Origin: Lepraria neglecta | Taxonomy: Eukaryota; Ascomycota; Lecanoromycetes; Lecanorales; Stereocaulaceae | Length of the DNA: 64,000 nucleotides | Reading direction: 5' to 3' | NCBI GenBank assembly: GCA_033220425.1 | Contig: CM065646.1 | Span: 813,501-877,500, forward strand | In this document: in pieces, positions 21,557 to 32,751 of the stretch | Numbering within the stretch: the stretch's first letter is position 1 | Layout: every line of letters starts with the position of its first letter | Notes under the pieces: model-generated | Seen by the model: only the letters and a program-made list of their open reading frames with translations | Told to the model about the DNA's origin: nothing | Database searches by the model: none | Translations under genes and position numbers: made by a program

Positions 21557-23161
21557 TCATCCATGGCCAAAAACAGTCTTTGGCAAATAGCCATCCTCCA
21601 AATATTTCACATCCTCCTCCGTCAACTCTTTCCCTCTCGCCTCCAATGCTTCATCCATCCGTGCCACGTTACTGAATCCACAGATAGGGCTACTGACACC
21701 CTTGTGGGCGAGCCACGCCAAGGCTACATGGCTCATCTTCCAGTCTTTCTTCTTAGCCAGCTCTTCTACGTGGGTTATGATTTTGACATCTGCCTCGGGT
21801 ACGGCGGGTTTTCCAGTTGACCGCTCGGTGCTGCCGCTGACGTGGTGAGGGCGAGCAAGTTGCCCTTGGGAGAGAGGACCCCAGGGGATCAAGCCGACGC
21901 CTGTTTCTAGACACTGGACATGATTCGTGTCAGAAATGTTTTTCCAATCCAACAGAAGGAGCAGTTACGGGAGCTGTTTCGAAGTACATCAGAAGCAACT
22001 CGCCCACAGAATGATCCATAACTCAAAATGTCGTAGGCATCGAGGGAATTAACCAAAGGGAGCGCTCACAAACTTATTCATCTCCCTCTCCTCCTCTCTG
22101 TACAGCAAATTATAAACATTCTGCATGCTCACGAACTTCGTCCAGCCATTCTTCTCCGCGCAAAACTGCATCGTAGCGAATTGGTAAGCCCACATGCTAC
22201 TCGCACCAATATAATGCACTTTCCCGCTCTCAACCAAATCGTGTAAGGCTTTCATGGTCTCTTCGATGGGCACGGTCTTGTCGAAGCGGTGGATTTGAAG
22301 GAGATCGATGTAGAGGGTATCAAGACGGGCGAGGGAGGCGTTGACGGCGGCGAAGATGGCTTGGCGGGAGAGACCTGTGCGGACGTTAGAATGATGGGGT
22401 TTTGGCCATAGTAGCGGTTCAGGCAGGGGGATGTACCTCGCTGATTGACGTAGTCGACTGTCTTGTCGATGTCTTGAAGGGCTAGGACCTCGGGACTGTT
22501 GCCCTCGCGGACTGTACCGCAGCATTTCGTGCAGATCACTAGCTTGTGCCGTGGTATATTGTATTTCTTGATTGCTTTGCCTATGATCTCCTCGGATGCT
22601 CCATTGCTGTAGACGTTCGCTGTGTCCCACTAATGTTTCTCAGTGATTGTTCTGGAGAGAAACTGGCCCATTGGGAGACTCACGGTATTCAAGCCCCGGT
22701 CGTATGCAGCCTTAAGCAACGGTAATGCCTGGGTGCCTGCATTAACCCTCCGTGCCTGACCAAGTGCTTTGTATCATAGATTGTACCTCATCTTCTTCAA
22801 TGACCCATTTCTGCCATCTCTTGTCCCCTAAGAGGCATAAGCAAAGTCGTGTAGCCATTCATAACCCTGCCATACCAATGCTCATAGCACCCAATATCGG
22901 CACAGACACCCTCAACCCACTCTTTCCTAGTTGCCTATACTCGGCTTTGGGCACTTCGGTCGCCATAGTCCTGATCGAACGCTTAGATACTGGAAAGTGA
23001 TGACGCTGGAAGACTGGGCCGCTGAATCTTCGACGCTGTGATTGGAGGATTCGGGTGGGCTTTAGGTCTGCTCGAAGTGCTGCAAGGCTTTTGGGAGTAG
23101 AGGCGATCTGACGGCTTGTGAGGCGAGCATAGAGTTGATTCGGTGAGACACAGACGTTCAT
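21557..23161 (-). CDS. Aldo/keto reductase with probable mitochondrial presequence, 408 aa
   Basis: Six exons on the minus strand (23161-22876, 22827-22787, 22728-22684, 22629-22437, 22374-22070, 21913-21557) sum to 1227 nt. Two of the exons are only 41 and 45 nt. Residues 1-65 are rich in Arg/Ser/Leu/Gln and nearly free of acidic residues, like a mitochondrial targeting sequence; a second ATG at 22966 ([14 protein letters not shown]) would give a cytosolic form of about 343 aa. The barrel shows [15 protein letters not shown], the catalytic Asp and Tyr in [10 protein letters not shown], Lys in KLVICTK and His in LLQIHRFD, and the NADPH-binding C-terminus [17 protein letters not shown]. Overall it is closest to the AKR group that includes versiconal hemiacetal acetate reductase. 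Substrate unknown. There is no clustering with biosynthetic genes here. Confidence 0.88.
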
Positions 23162-23487
23162 GTTATGTGGGAAGATGTGAAAGGGGAGGCTTGGGCAGGG
23201 CTAGCTAAATGTATTTCTAAGCAGACACGGCAAGTGCAGGGATTGGCCGATCGGCAAGGTGGATTGGGTGGATTGGATCACTAGCGGCGAAGTAGAATCA
23301 AAGGCACTCGACTCGCTTCCTTGCAATGAAAAGTGTAAGATTAAAGTCTTGAAGAGATGGTATAACTGTCTAAAATGTATGAACGTCTAGGATTCAAAGT
23401 CGCAACGTTTCTTCAGGGCCGTCCCAATCATCCACAAATCCGAACTCCCATATCGTATTCCACTGTGATAAAACTCGAAAAGTCCGC
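23162..23487. other. Short intergenic region
   Basis: Upstream of the aldo/keto reductase and downstream of the MFS transporter, both on the minus strand. Nothing recognised. Confidence 0.5.
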
Positions 23488-25501
23488 TCAGTCACCGCCT
23501 GCAGCGAATGGACTTCTCTCCCTTAATCTCTTTCCAAAGAACCACAGGAGCCATGGCGCCGGCACACCCAGACCAAGGGCGATAAAGCCCAAGAGACTAT
23601 TGCCCCATCCATATTGCAACGCATTGTACATATAAGGAGCAAACAAAGGGAAGCCGAAGCCTGCTGAACTCCTAAGGACTGCCGCAGCACCAATGGCTGA
23701 AGCCGCATAACGCGTGTATGAATCGACAAGATAGGTTTGAATACACTGGAAACCAATGATGACACCGGCGGCGAACACAGCAGCACCGATGTTTGGCCCA
23801 ATCCAATGGGTTTTGTATTGAGCCGTCCAACCATAGATGAATAGCCCTATAGGAACAAGGAGGCTTCCTGGAACCATGAGCGGGATGCGGAACTCTGGGC
23901 GGCCGGTGTTGTTGTTTCTCTTCTTCAGACGGCGGTAAATACGATCGTTCACAGGTGCGCAGATCTGTGTGCCTAAGAAAAAGCCCACACCCAGGGAGAT
24001 ATAATTTAAGCCTCCAATGCCGACGGATTCGCCGTATTGGATCTCCCAGAGGCTGGGGAAGGTTGAAAGGACAAGATACATAAGGCCGTAGAGATAGGCC
24101 ATGTAGATTGCTAGAGCTTGGACGATAGGCTGTGTGCCTAAGAGTTTGAAAGGGCGGACGAGGCTGCGCTTCATAGTGTTACCAACCGAGCGTTCAGGAT
24201 GCTCAAACTCTGTGTGAAGGGCGGTGTTTCCGGTCTCTTTTCGAAGCTTTTCGGCCTTGGCGTGAAGGAGCTTTGGAGGATATGTTTCTCTGAGAAAGAA
24301 AAGGCCGCAGATCTGGATTATGCCGTCGGCAATGGAGGTCGCCCAGAAAGCCCACCGCCAGCTGGTTTTCTCGGTAATAAACCCACCTAATTTTTCTCGG
24401 TAAGCCGGTTAATAAGTGGAAGGATTGTGGGACCGGGTGCAGGACCCTAGGGAGGGAAATAAATTCACCCACCTGCGATGGGTCCAACCGCGGGTCCAAG
24501 GAGCGGTGCAAGACTGTAGATGCTGATGGCTCGACCTCGCTCTTCTGCTCGCCAGCAGTCACTCAGGACACCTCCACCAAGCTATTACGATTCAGAAAAA
24601 GTCCCACAGAAGTTCAAGATACAGACTTACTGCTAAAGGCGCGCTGCCTCCTAAACCGGACAGAAAACGGAATGCTATCATCTGCCCCTTGGTTCTGCTC
24701 GCTCCACAGGCGATATTAAAAATTAAATAGACCAAGTTTGCAAGCTGCAATACGGGCACTCGGCCGTAAATCTCAGATAAAGGACCAAGAAACAAGGGGC
24801 CTATAGCGTAAGCCAGGACCTTTTGAGCGATTAGCTACTGTTGGATTGAGGTTGAATGACAACTTACGAAGATAGACAAGACCAATTGGGATTCCACCTC
24901 ATTGGTGATGTTGAACTCTGCCGCAATTGCTGACAGGGCCGGTGCCACCATTGAGGACGATACGGGAGAAATGAACGTGAAAGATGATACGACAATTGTG
25001 GCAGCCCATTTCCTCTTAAAGCTCCAATTCTTTGGGTTTCCTGGATCGTCGGGGCCTTCCCATGAGACCTGCGTGTTGTCAGCCATATGCTCGGATATTC
25101 TTGACACATATTCGGGTGGAACCTACAAGATTTGGGTCCTTCACTGTTTTTGAGGATTTTGAGCTCTTTGTTTTCTCCAGATTCGCTTCCAAATCACGTG
25201 TATCTCTCACGCCCATTTGAACCTCGGCCACCTCGGTTTCCCCGCGTCTTGCTGCTTCCTCCTCATCTTCACTTCTTACTTTCTCGAGGTCATCTGGGTA
25301 CTCTGTCGAGTCATCTTCTTCTCTCTCTGGGTAATCGTGATGGTCGCCGTGGTAATTGGAGACATCGTCGAGATGTTGAAAGGAAAAAGCGTGTTCCAGC
25401 CGTGGTTGGCTCGCTGTACCGGCTCGAGGCCGACTAATTTTAGGTCTGCTGAGTCGGGAACGTCCTGCTGGCGCGGAGTGGCTTTGCTCGAGCTCGGGCA
25501 T
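23488..25501 (-). CDS. MFS drug:H+ antiporter (DHA1 type), 590 aa
   Basis: Five exons on the minus strand (25501-25127, 25068-24868, 24819-24631, 24581-24473, 24386-23488) sum to 1773 nt, with introns of 58, 48, 49 and 86 nt. The N-terminal 130 residues are cytoplasmic, acidic and Ser-rich. The transporter domain starts with WEGPDDPGNPKNWSFKRKW, the signature preceding TM1 in the fungal 12-TM DHA1 family (Flr1/Tpo1-like). The loop 2-3 motif reads GPLSEIYGR. The segments FRFLSGLGGSAPLA, then GPAVGPIAGGFITEKTSWRW, are family motifs. The C-terminal half has SLWEIQYGESVGIGGLNYISLG. It is likely a plasma-membrane exporter of polyamines, toxic compounds or metabolites; the substrate cannot be told. 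Confidence 0.92.
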
Positions 25502-26407
25502 GTCCTTTGATAGGGGCAGAATTCAACCGGGCAATTTAAGAGAGCAGAGAGCAATTTACTAGGGAATTGTCCAGTGAATTATATAAAAGCACGGAGGTGT
25601 TGAGTGTGCTGCAGAGTAAGACGTATAGGAAGACATCATGTCAGGATGACGACTGGGGCTTTTGTATATCGTCTGTATCGGCAATTCGGCATACATGGCA
25701 GTCGAAAAGTCGATACGAAAGAGACGGCGTCACCAACAATCATGACGACGTTCGGCTAGAGCCGCGGCGCTAACGGAGATATAACAGGGCTCAGGCCCTA
25801 ATTCCAAAGCTCATGCATGAAGCCTCCCTTCTGACGTATCAGCGACGAGGTCAGCGTGACTAATAACATGGGAACTCAGTGACTCTTCACCGCGTCTTCA
25901 TTATTGTTGTTCCTTCAAGACGAAGTTGGCACTCCGCTCTCGTAAGCTCGTCCAGATAGATGGCATCCGCGACAGCGTTGACATGCCGCCAGATCCGGGT
26001 CATTGCAGCACAGGAATGGATTCCTTCACCTCTGTCTTGAGTCATTGAGGGTCAGCTTATGCCTTGTGCCGACCATTTCAGCGTCTGTGCGACATCCGAA
26101 GGGTACGCGTCCTCTGTTAGTGTAAAGCAATACACCATATCCCCTTAAGACCGTCCGAGGTGCATGAAAAAGCACAAACACCTGCTTCCTGGATTCCAAG
26201 GATAGGAGAAATACATCTCTAAACGCTGTCGGAGGTCCAAATCAGTTTAGACCTTGTCTGTGCAAAGTGACAACCCACCGTAGACTAGCCGGTGGAGCAA
26301 TTGTTCTTGCAAGACCAATGAGGAGGGCGAGAGTAGAAAGAAAATCAAGGCTCAGGTCAAAAACTGAACTAGAAAACTATATCTAGGGTCGTCTAACAGG
26401 AAGCAAG
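25502..26407. other. Divergent promoter region, MFS transporter and pantothenate kinase
   Basis: About 0.9 kb between two divergently transcribed genes. No coding signal or repeat recognised. Confidence 0.5.
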
Positions 26408-27697
26408 ATGTCGCAGGCGGCCTCAGCTCCTAAACCTCCACGTCCAGGACGGAGACCCTCGCTGCTCGACGAGACCATGCTCGCTCCCGGTGCAGTAAAG
26501 ATCAATGTGCAGGGAGCATTCATCGTGGATGAATTGGAGCCTCAAGGGGAAAATCTGAGTGAGGATGGAGCCCAGCATAACATCAGGGGAATCCGACTAC
26601 CACATCACACCGCTGTGGTCAGCCACGTTGCCCTCGACATTGGGGGCTCCCTCGCAAAGCTCGTCTACTTCTCCCGCGAGCCCAATTCACAAGAACTCGG
26701 TGGCAGGCTGAACTTCCTCAATTTCGAAACAGACAGAATAGGTCAATGTTTCGAATTCGTCCAGCAGCTGAAGACTAAGCAGCAAGCGCTCAATGGTTCT
26801 CAACCCGGGGAGCTCTGCGTCATGGCCACAGGAGGAGGCGCCTATAAATACTACGATGATATGAAAAAGGTCCTAGGAGTCGAAGTCCTCCGAGAAGATG
26901 AGATGGAATGCCTAATAATGGGCCTCGATTTCTTCATCACCGAGATCCCACGGGAAGTCTTCGCCTACAGCGACACCGACCCAATACACTTCGAAGAACC
27001 TCGTGGGGATATCTACCCCTACCTTCTCGTCAACATCGGCTCTGGCGTCTCCATGGTCAAAGTCTCCTGTCCAAAGCAATATGAGCGTATCGGCGGAACA
27101 TCCCTCGGTGGCGGCACATTGTGGGGACTGCTATCTCTCTTGACCGGAGCAAGAACTTTCGACCATATGCTTGCAATGGCCGACAGAGGCGATAATACTA
27201 CAGTCGACATGCTGGTGGGGGATATATACGGCACTGACTACGGCAAGATTGGACTGAAGACTACCACCATTGCTAGCAGCTTTGGCAAAGTGTTCAAGAT
27301 GAAGAGGCAGGGCGAGAGCGAGGCTGAAGATGGAAGCGGGCTGTCCAATGGAGACCCGCAACGAGCTGATGGATCGGCGACGCCAGAGCGGGCATTCGCT
27401 CCTGAGGATATAAGTCGAAGCTTGCTGTACGCCGTTAGTAATAACATCGGCCAGATTGCGTATCTGCAGTGCGAGAAACACAATCTCGAGCGTATATATT
27501 TTGGGGGATCGTTCATTCGCGGGCACCGGCAGACGATGAGCACCTTGTCATACGCTATCAAATTCTGGTCGAATGGGGAAAAGAAGGCATACTTCCTGCG
27601 GCATGAGGGCTATCTGGGTTCAGTTGGAGCTTTCCTGAAACGCCAGCCTCGGAATTGGGGGAGGAGGAATAGCTTTGAGGAGTCAAGCAAAACGTGA
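26408..27697 (+). CDS. Pantothenate kinase (eukaryotic type II), 429 aa
   Basis: Catalyses ATP-dependent phosphorylation of pantothenate, the first and controlling step of coenzyme A synthesis. Intronless frame of 429 codons. The acetate/sugar kinase fold is clear: phosphate-1 loop ALDIGGSLAKLVYF near residue 76, the catalytic-Glu segment VEVLREDEMECLIMGLDFF near residue 160, phosphate-2 loop LLVNIGSGVSMVKV near 208, and RIGGTSLGGGTLWGLLSLLTG near 226. ISRSLLYAVSNNIGQIAYLQ and IYFGGSFIRGH form the C-terminal ATP-binding part. A poorly conserved Ser/Gly/Asp-rich insertion (about 302-330) interrupts the C-terminal half. The N-terminal 60 residues are an extension typical of fungal PanK. Length matches the fungal enzyme. 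Confidence 0.95.
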   Translation: MSQAASAPKPPRPGRRPSLLDETMLAPGAVKINVQGAFIVDELEPQGENLSEDGAQHNIRGIRLPHHTAVVSHVALDIGGSLAKLVYFSREPNSQELGGRLNFLNFETDRIGQCFEFVQQLKTKQQALNGSQPGELCVMATGGGAYKYYDDMKKVLGVEVLREDEMECLIMGLDFFITEIPREVFAYSDTDPIHFEEPRGDIYPYLLVNIGSGVSMVKVSCPKQYERIGGTSLGGGTLWGLLSLLTGARTFDHMLAMADRGDNTTVDMLVGDIYGTDYGKIGLKTTTIASSFGKVFKMKRQGESEAEDGSGLSNGDPQRADGSATPERAFAPEDISRSLLYAVSNNIGQIAYLQCEKHNLERIYFGGSFIRGHRQTMSTLSYAIKFWSNGEKKAYFLRHEGYLGSVGAFLKRQPRNWGRRNSFEESSKT

Positions 27698-27991
27698 AGA
27701 GGTCTTTTTCAAGTTCAACTGACTTATCAATATATCTAGACCGCTAGACAGGCACACTCCTCCGCATGAGCAGGCACTGCAAGAACCGATCATCATTGTA
27801 CTCTGTGTCCGGTCACAAACGGAGCCTGTGCATCAGAGAAACCCTTCAATAACCAATAATGCACGTAATCCGAGCCCAATCGCCGACCATGTGAAGATGC
27901 AATTACCAAAGAGCCCGGCCTCATACGCCAGGACGCCCACGATGCTCCGTATTCAAAACACGGACCACAGATCCACTCCGACTACACTACC

Positions 27992-29173
27992 TTACATCCT
28001 ATCCAGCTCCCTATTCCTCGCCTCCACCCTCTTCCGAAACCATGGTTTCGCAATCCCACTAATAGCCGGATTCAACTTCGTCTTGCTAATCCCCAGCGTC
28101 TCCATCTCCCGTCTCTCCTCCACCAAACAATCATTAGCCACCCATTTCAAAAAAGTTCCCACACCCCTCTCATTCTTCTGCGGTGGAGGCAACAGATCCC
28201 ACCCCTGCTCCAGCCTCACCTCCGTCACAATCGCTTTCGCGAAATTCTCTATTCGGTCTCTGTTCTCTTTGTCCACCGCGCTTGCGGGGAGTTTATTGCT
28301 GTGACTTACGGCGAGGATGTCGCCTTTGGATTTAAACCAGAATTTTGGGTCTCCATAGTGATCTCTCGCTTTCCATACTATGCCCTCGCCAAGCCCAGAC
28401 ACGCCGAAGAGTTTGGAAATCGGACACTCTTTCTCCACTTCGCCAGTCAAGCGTTTAATTTCCTTATCCGAAGCATCGAGGTCGTTGAGCTTGACTTCAT
28501 GCTCGAAGAAGCCTGCTTTGCCGATGTGGAAAATTCGTATGTCTTCATTGCATATGTCTGAATACTCCCAATCCTGTACAAAGGTGTCATTGACATTGAT
28601 GGATATGATGGCGAAGAATCTCGGTATTTCGTTCAGTGCGACCTTCTTCTGAATACCGGTGCCACACCATTCGCCTGCTAGTACTACCTCACCCTCTACC
28701 TTCGTATCAGGATTCAATTTCTTATAACGCTCCAGAATTCGGTCTCGCAGATCGATCAGCTTTCGCTGCTCTATAGCAGCAACGAAAGCCGCGAAACCGG
28801 AGTTATCCTCATTCCCTGGTACGATGGAGAGTTTGTTTCTTGACTGGCAGCGGATGGTGTTCGAGGTGGGCTGGAAGACTATGTCCGCATGGGTTCCATG
28901 GAGTTTGACACTTCCTGTGAGGTGGATTGATGAGAGTGGTGGGAGATCCTTTCGAATGGTGTGGATGAAGTCGGAGAGTTTGAGGATTTTGGGGTAGAGG
29001 GTTGTTGGGTCGCCTTGTTCACGAGCTGGAGATTCTTCTGGAGATGGATTAGCGACAGAAGAGGTGGTAGGAGGGAGGTTCTCGGTGAGGGAGAGGGCGG
29101 TCATGGCTTCGGTTGGAGGATTTGATGTGGTAGTTGGCGCTGTGCTCGGTTTTCTATCCTGCTTAGTAGACAT
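27992..29173 (-). CDS. RNA ligase (DRB0094/Rnl3-like nucleotidyltransferase family), 393 aa
   Basis: Single-exon frame. I take the start at 29173 (MSTKQDRKPS); an ATG at 29230 would add 19 hydrophobic residues. Covalent nucleotidyltransferase motifs are present in order: motif I GSVKLHGTHAD near residue 85, with Lys the likely adenylation site and HGTHAD in place of KxDG; motif Ia CQSRNKL; motif III LAGEWCGTGIQ; motif IV EGIVWK; motif V WFKSKGDILA. The N-terminal 55 residues are Thr/Pro/Ser-rich and disordered. Such proteins seal RNA nicks or repair RNA in bacteria and viruses; fungal members are widespread in ascomycetes but their substrate is largely unknown. It is convergent with the pantothenate kinase gene, about 300 bp apart. 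Confidence 0.85.
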   Translation of the reverse strand: MSTKQDRKPSTAPTTTSNPPTEAMTALSLTENLPPTTSSVANPSPEESPAREQGDPTTLYPKILKLSDFIHTIRKDLPPLSSIHLTGSVKLHGTHADIVFQPTSNTIRCQSRNKLSIVPGNEDNSGFAAFVAAIEQRKLIDLRDRILERYKKLNPDTKVEGEVVLAGEWCGTGIQKKVALNEIPRFFAIISINVNDTFVQDWEYSDICNEDIRIFHIGKAGFFEHEVKLNDLDASDKEIKRLTGEVEKECPISKLFGVSGLGEGIVWKARDHYGDPKFWFKSKGDILAVSHSNKLPASAVDKENRDRIENFAKAIVTEVRLEQGWDLLPPPQKNERGVGTFLKWVANDCLVEERREMETLGISKTKLNPAISGIAKPWFRKRVEARNRELDRM

Positions 29174-30042
29174 GATAGCGATGGAAAGCGATGATAAGAA
29201 ATAGTAAAATAGCTTGTGACTCGCGATCAATGGAGGAACAACAGAGAGTGTGTTTCACAGGTTTCTGCCTTCTGGTAACTGCTAAATTTTGGAAGGAGCC
29301 GCTTGACTCATCGCCATGACTCAGCCACACTCAACCGTTGAAACCATGAAGATCCCATGCAAAGAGGTAATCACTATTCCTTGAAGGGGGGTATGAGGTT
29401 TCACGCATTTTTTGTGTCGATTCACGGTCGTTGAACCAGTGTAGCCTGCGCTTGTCGCTAAGCGCTGCACCACCGTCCACCAAAGAAAACATCGCGGGCA
29501 ACCGTGATCTCGACTTTGTTGCCTGTGAAAAGTATGTAACATGCCAGAAAGAAATTGATGTCTGTTTGGGCTCTTAAGGTCGGGTAAGAGCCTTGAACAG
29601 AGGAGATTGTCAGTGATAACTTTAGGGGTCCTTAATTCCATCAGATAATGCGAAAATAGAATGGGATATCTAGAAACATAACGCTGACACGAAAGATCAA
29701 GATACAGAAAGCTTTGAATAATGGTGCGGTCGGCAGAGATAGCAACACAAACCCGTGAAAGAGTCTTCGGCATATTTCAGTCAAGATCAGGGTTAGATAG
29801 TGGCTGCAGCGATTTTTCAATCTTGGAACCATGTTTTAACCCTACAGCATATGCAGTAGCCATTCGAGTGGTCAACAGGATGTCACTGGGGCCTTGTATG
29901 TTGTGGACGAAATCATTTTGCATTTGCTTGCCTGAATCCCTGCTCATTGCTAATCGTAGAGACGGCCAATGCATTGCAAGTCTTCAAGCCGCTGTTTTGT
30001 CATCGATAGACCACAATGACCCCCTTCATCCCCACTGTTTCC
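29174..30042. other. Intergenic, upstream of RNA ligase gene and downstream of eL37
   Basis: About 0.87 kb without recognisable genes on either strand. Confidence 0.5.
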
Positions 30043-30577
30043 TCACACGGGATTCGAGCTCGTCCCCTTCGCTCCCTTTGGCGTTCCGGTCTGAAATCCG
30101 TTCTTGAACTTTCGTGGCACCTCCTTCATGTGTCGCATACGGCCGGTACCGGTGGTCTTTCTTCTTTTCGCTTTCACGCCCCAGTTGTCTGTAATTCATA
30201 TGTTAGATATCCGTAATATACGTGTAGAAGTGAAGTCGGGGTTGTGTAGGGGTCAGGAGGTTCGAGAGGAGGGCATACATTGACGGATCTTAGCAGCGGG
30301 ATAGCCACATGATGAACAGGTGTGCTTCTGGATATGGAGGGAGCGGCGACCTAGATTGGAAGGTAAGATTAACAAAAGTCCAAAATTCTGAATGGAGGTT
30401 TTATGGCGCGTTCGAGGACTACGGGCCCTGGACAGCGGAACGCAAGCTTACCGCAGCGTCTGCACAGAGTGTGCGTCTTGTTGTGGCGCTTGCCGAAAGA
30501 GCTGGTACCCTTCGCTGTTGCAGATGGTCAGCTACCGTTACCACTGAAATTGTGTGCTCTGCGGTTGACGTACTCAT
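30043..30577 (-). CDS. RPL37: 60S ribosomal protein eL37, 94 aa, four exons
   Basis: Structural protein of the large ribosomal subunit. Coding exons on the minus strand are 30577-30574, 30514-30452, 30350-30279 and 30188-30043, totalling 285 nt. The first exon codes only the start codon and one more base; its donor is ATGA|GTACGT. Introns are 59, 101 and 90 nt with clean GT-AG ends. The protein begins with the eL37 signature [20 protein letters not shown] and completes the zinc ribbon with CSSCG (two CxxC pairs). [20 protein letters not shown] is near identical to eL37 across eukaryotes. Length (94) is normal. No single open frame covers this gene, so frame-based gene finders could miss it. 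The gene is divergent from ELP6. Confidence 0.97.
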
Positions 30578-30895
30578 CTTGGATCAGGTAGCCTGTAACA
30601 CTGGGTCAGCTATCTCGTACTCTCAGGTATCAGAAGGAGCTGCTTACTCTCACGCAATGGATGTGCTCTTGTCGTCGATTCGATGAGGGTTGATTCAAAG
30701 ATCCTCACGGCTAAGCGATTGTGTGTCCGGAAAATATTCGGGCCGAAAGTCTTGGCAATGATGTCGAAGTCCAAGAGCTCGCAGACATCACGATTTTCTC
30801 TTTCCTAGTTGAAGATGTTCGTATTCTAAAGACTAGGTCCTTCCGATCTTCAATATGACAGCCAAAACCCGTCATCGTCCTCAGAACCGCCCTAA
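30578..30895. promoter_or_regulatory. Divergent promoter, eL37 and Elp6 genes
   Basis: A 318-bp gap between the start codons of a ribosomal-protein gene and an Elongator-subunit gene transcribed in opposite directions. It must hold both 5' UTRs and a compact shared promoter. I see no clear telomere-box or other known ribosomal-protein element. Confidence 0.5.
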
Positions 30896-31860
30896 ATGCC
30901 CTCCCAACCACCCATTCCGCCACTGCTATCTCCCTACCTCTCGACCGCACCCTCCGCTTCTCTTACGCTCCTGACTTCAACCCTTGGTGCCTCAACTAAT
31001 TGGCTCGTTTTACGCTTCATCTATGCTGGTCTGAAGAATACGAGTTATGAGAAAGATGGTTCAACTAAAGAATATACCGAAAATACGAGGGTAGTGCTAG
31101 TGAGCTGGCTGAGAGATGGCAACTTCTGGAAGGAGGGAGGACGGAAGCTTGTAAGTGCACTTGGTCTTCTATCTACACATTTACAGAGCACTCCTCTCCT
31201 CTTTTTCTGTCAAGGGAAGGGCCTTAGCTAATTGGTATTCTGGATCTAGGGCATCAACTTCCAAAAAGTCCAAATCGTCTATGCCTTAAGCACCGGGCTC
31301 GGCTTAGGTGCAGGCGGTCTTGCAGAGGTGGAAACAGAGATTCTGAAAGCTGTAGCTACTGCGAGAGAAGTTACGAAAGAGAATGGAGAAGCAAGGGTGC
31401 TGCTAGTACTGGATGGGTTGGATTTCTTGCTCGCGGCTACGGGATGCGCTACACTGGAGATTATGGAGCTCGTTGGAGCTGTCAGAGAGGTACGTGCTCC
31501 TTTACTCTCATTACCACAATCTGAATACATCCGCTAATATACTATTTGTCGTAACAGCACGTCCATTCCACCCTCCTCACCTCCAGCGCCGACCTGCCCT
31601 TCACTCAATCCCCCACCACAGCGCTCGAGATCTCGCACACGGCTTTCGTGATGGGTATGGCGCATCAGGCGCGGATAATTATGAGTGTGAGAGGACTAGA
31701 TACGGGGGTTGCCAGGGATGTAAGCGGAGTCTTAAGAATTTGTAGGGGAGCTGGAGCCGGTGATGAGGTAGACGAAGGGGACGGAGAGGTGGAGGAGAGA
31801 GAATGTTTATATTTTGTGGGTGCTGATGGAGGCGTGAGGGTTTTCGAGAGGGGCGCATGA
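30896..31860 (+). CDS. ELP6: Elongator complex subunit Elp6, 265 aa
   Basis: Exons 30896-31150, 31250-31489 and 31558-31860 total 798 nt. The product is a RecA/Rad51-fold protein without a P-loop, as expected for Elp6, which forms the Elp4-Elp5-Elp6 hexameric ring that helps modify wobble uridines in tRNA. The protein starts LLSPYLSTAPSASLTLLTST and has TRVVLVSWLRDGNFWKEGGRKL, then GINFQKVQIVYALSTGLGLG across the first splice junction. LLVLDGLDFLLAATG is the Walker-B-like strand. The C-terminal segment HTAFVMGMAHQARIIMSVRGL is typical of the family. The C-terminus is acidic (GDEVDEGDGEVEERE). Confidence 0.85.
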
Positions 31861-32554
31861 GCGGATGGGGTCTGGGAAAAGAGTTTAACGATACACGAGG
31901 AGACGCCAGGCAGGCTGAGACCCTTTTGCAAAGGGGATTGAAACGCTGCGGACTGAATCATTGAGGGCTTGGGAATCATAAACCCTTAAGCTGCCATCAA
32001 GAGACTAGCACGAATCATGGGATTACACCATATCCTTAGAAGCTATTCCAGCATTCACTTGATCTGCAAATCATGCGTAAACATTCATTGAGGATGAAAT
32101 AGCTCAGCTCCGGCAGGCGCATCAGTGTCACAAATTTACAATCATGCTTTTCGTTCAAAACGAATTGATATTGAGTAGCTTTTTTACGTTACAAGCGGTT
32201 TGCTAAAGAAGGTTTTCGTTGGAACGCAAGCCAGTTTTGTAATGATGTGTCGACAAGCCGCAAGCTCGGCAGTCATCTCCTTCAACCTGGGTGTTTGTCT
32301 CCGTACAAAACCCTTTCGATTGGAATGATGCTCCTCCAAGTTTATACCGGGAATGAGAGCAGGCTGCGTTGCTGGATTTGGAATCTGTCTTGTTTGTAAA
32401 AATGTGGGATTTTGTAATGTTTCTGGGTTTAGGAATCGTCCTATTTGTAAAAGAATGTGGATTTGTTTTGTTGAGTTGTTTAGATTTTCAAACGATTGTT
32501 GGTGTTGGCCGTGAAAACAGTAACGGTAATTCGAATAGTAATGATATTTTCAAT
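31861..32554. other. Intergenic, convergent 3' regions of Elp6 and RNA-dependent RNA polymerase genes
   Basis: AT-rich, with a run of weak open frames at 32369-32600 that have no recognisable content. No RNA gene was found. Confidence 0.5.
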
Positions 32555-32737
32555 TTATTTTGTCTTGTTGGATGTGGTCTCAGAGACGTACGTTTGAGCT
32601 GAATTTAATCCAGGGCTCGTAGGTGCAGAGGCGTAGGCTTGAGAAGAATTGCGTCCTGAGCTCGTGGGTGCAGAGACGTAAGCTTCAGAAGCAATGTGTT
32701 CTGGGCTGGTTTTTGACCCTTTGGTCAGGGTTGATTC
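32555..32737 (-). other. Possible final exon of the RNA polymerase gene, repeat-coding
   Basis: An open frame continues in phase 0 if a 41-nt intron (GTAAAT...TCCAG) at 32738-32778 is removed. It encodes three imperfect 15-residue repeats around AYVSAPTSSGRNSSQ, then ends at 32555. Another intron in the same gene is also 41 nt, so the size is plausible. Without a transcript I cannot choose between this and the upstream stop at 32752. Confidence 0.35.
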
Positions 32738-32751
32738 CTGGATGGGAGAGC

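Noticed and set aside
30309-30686. Plus-strand 125-codon open frame
   Set aside because: It lies antisense to the exons and introns of the eL37 gene.
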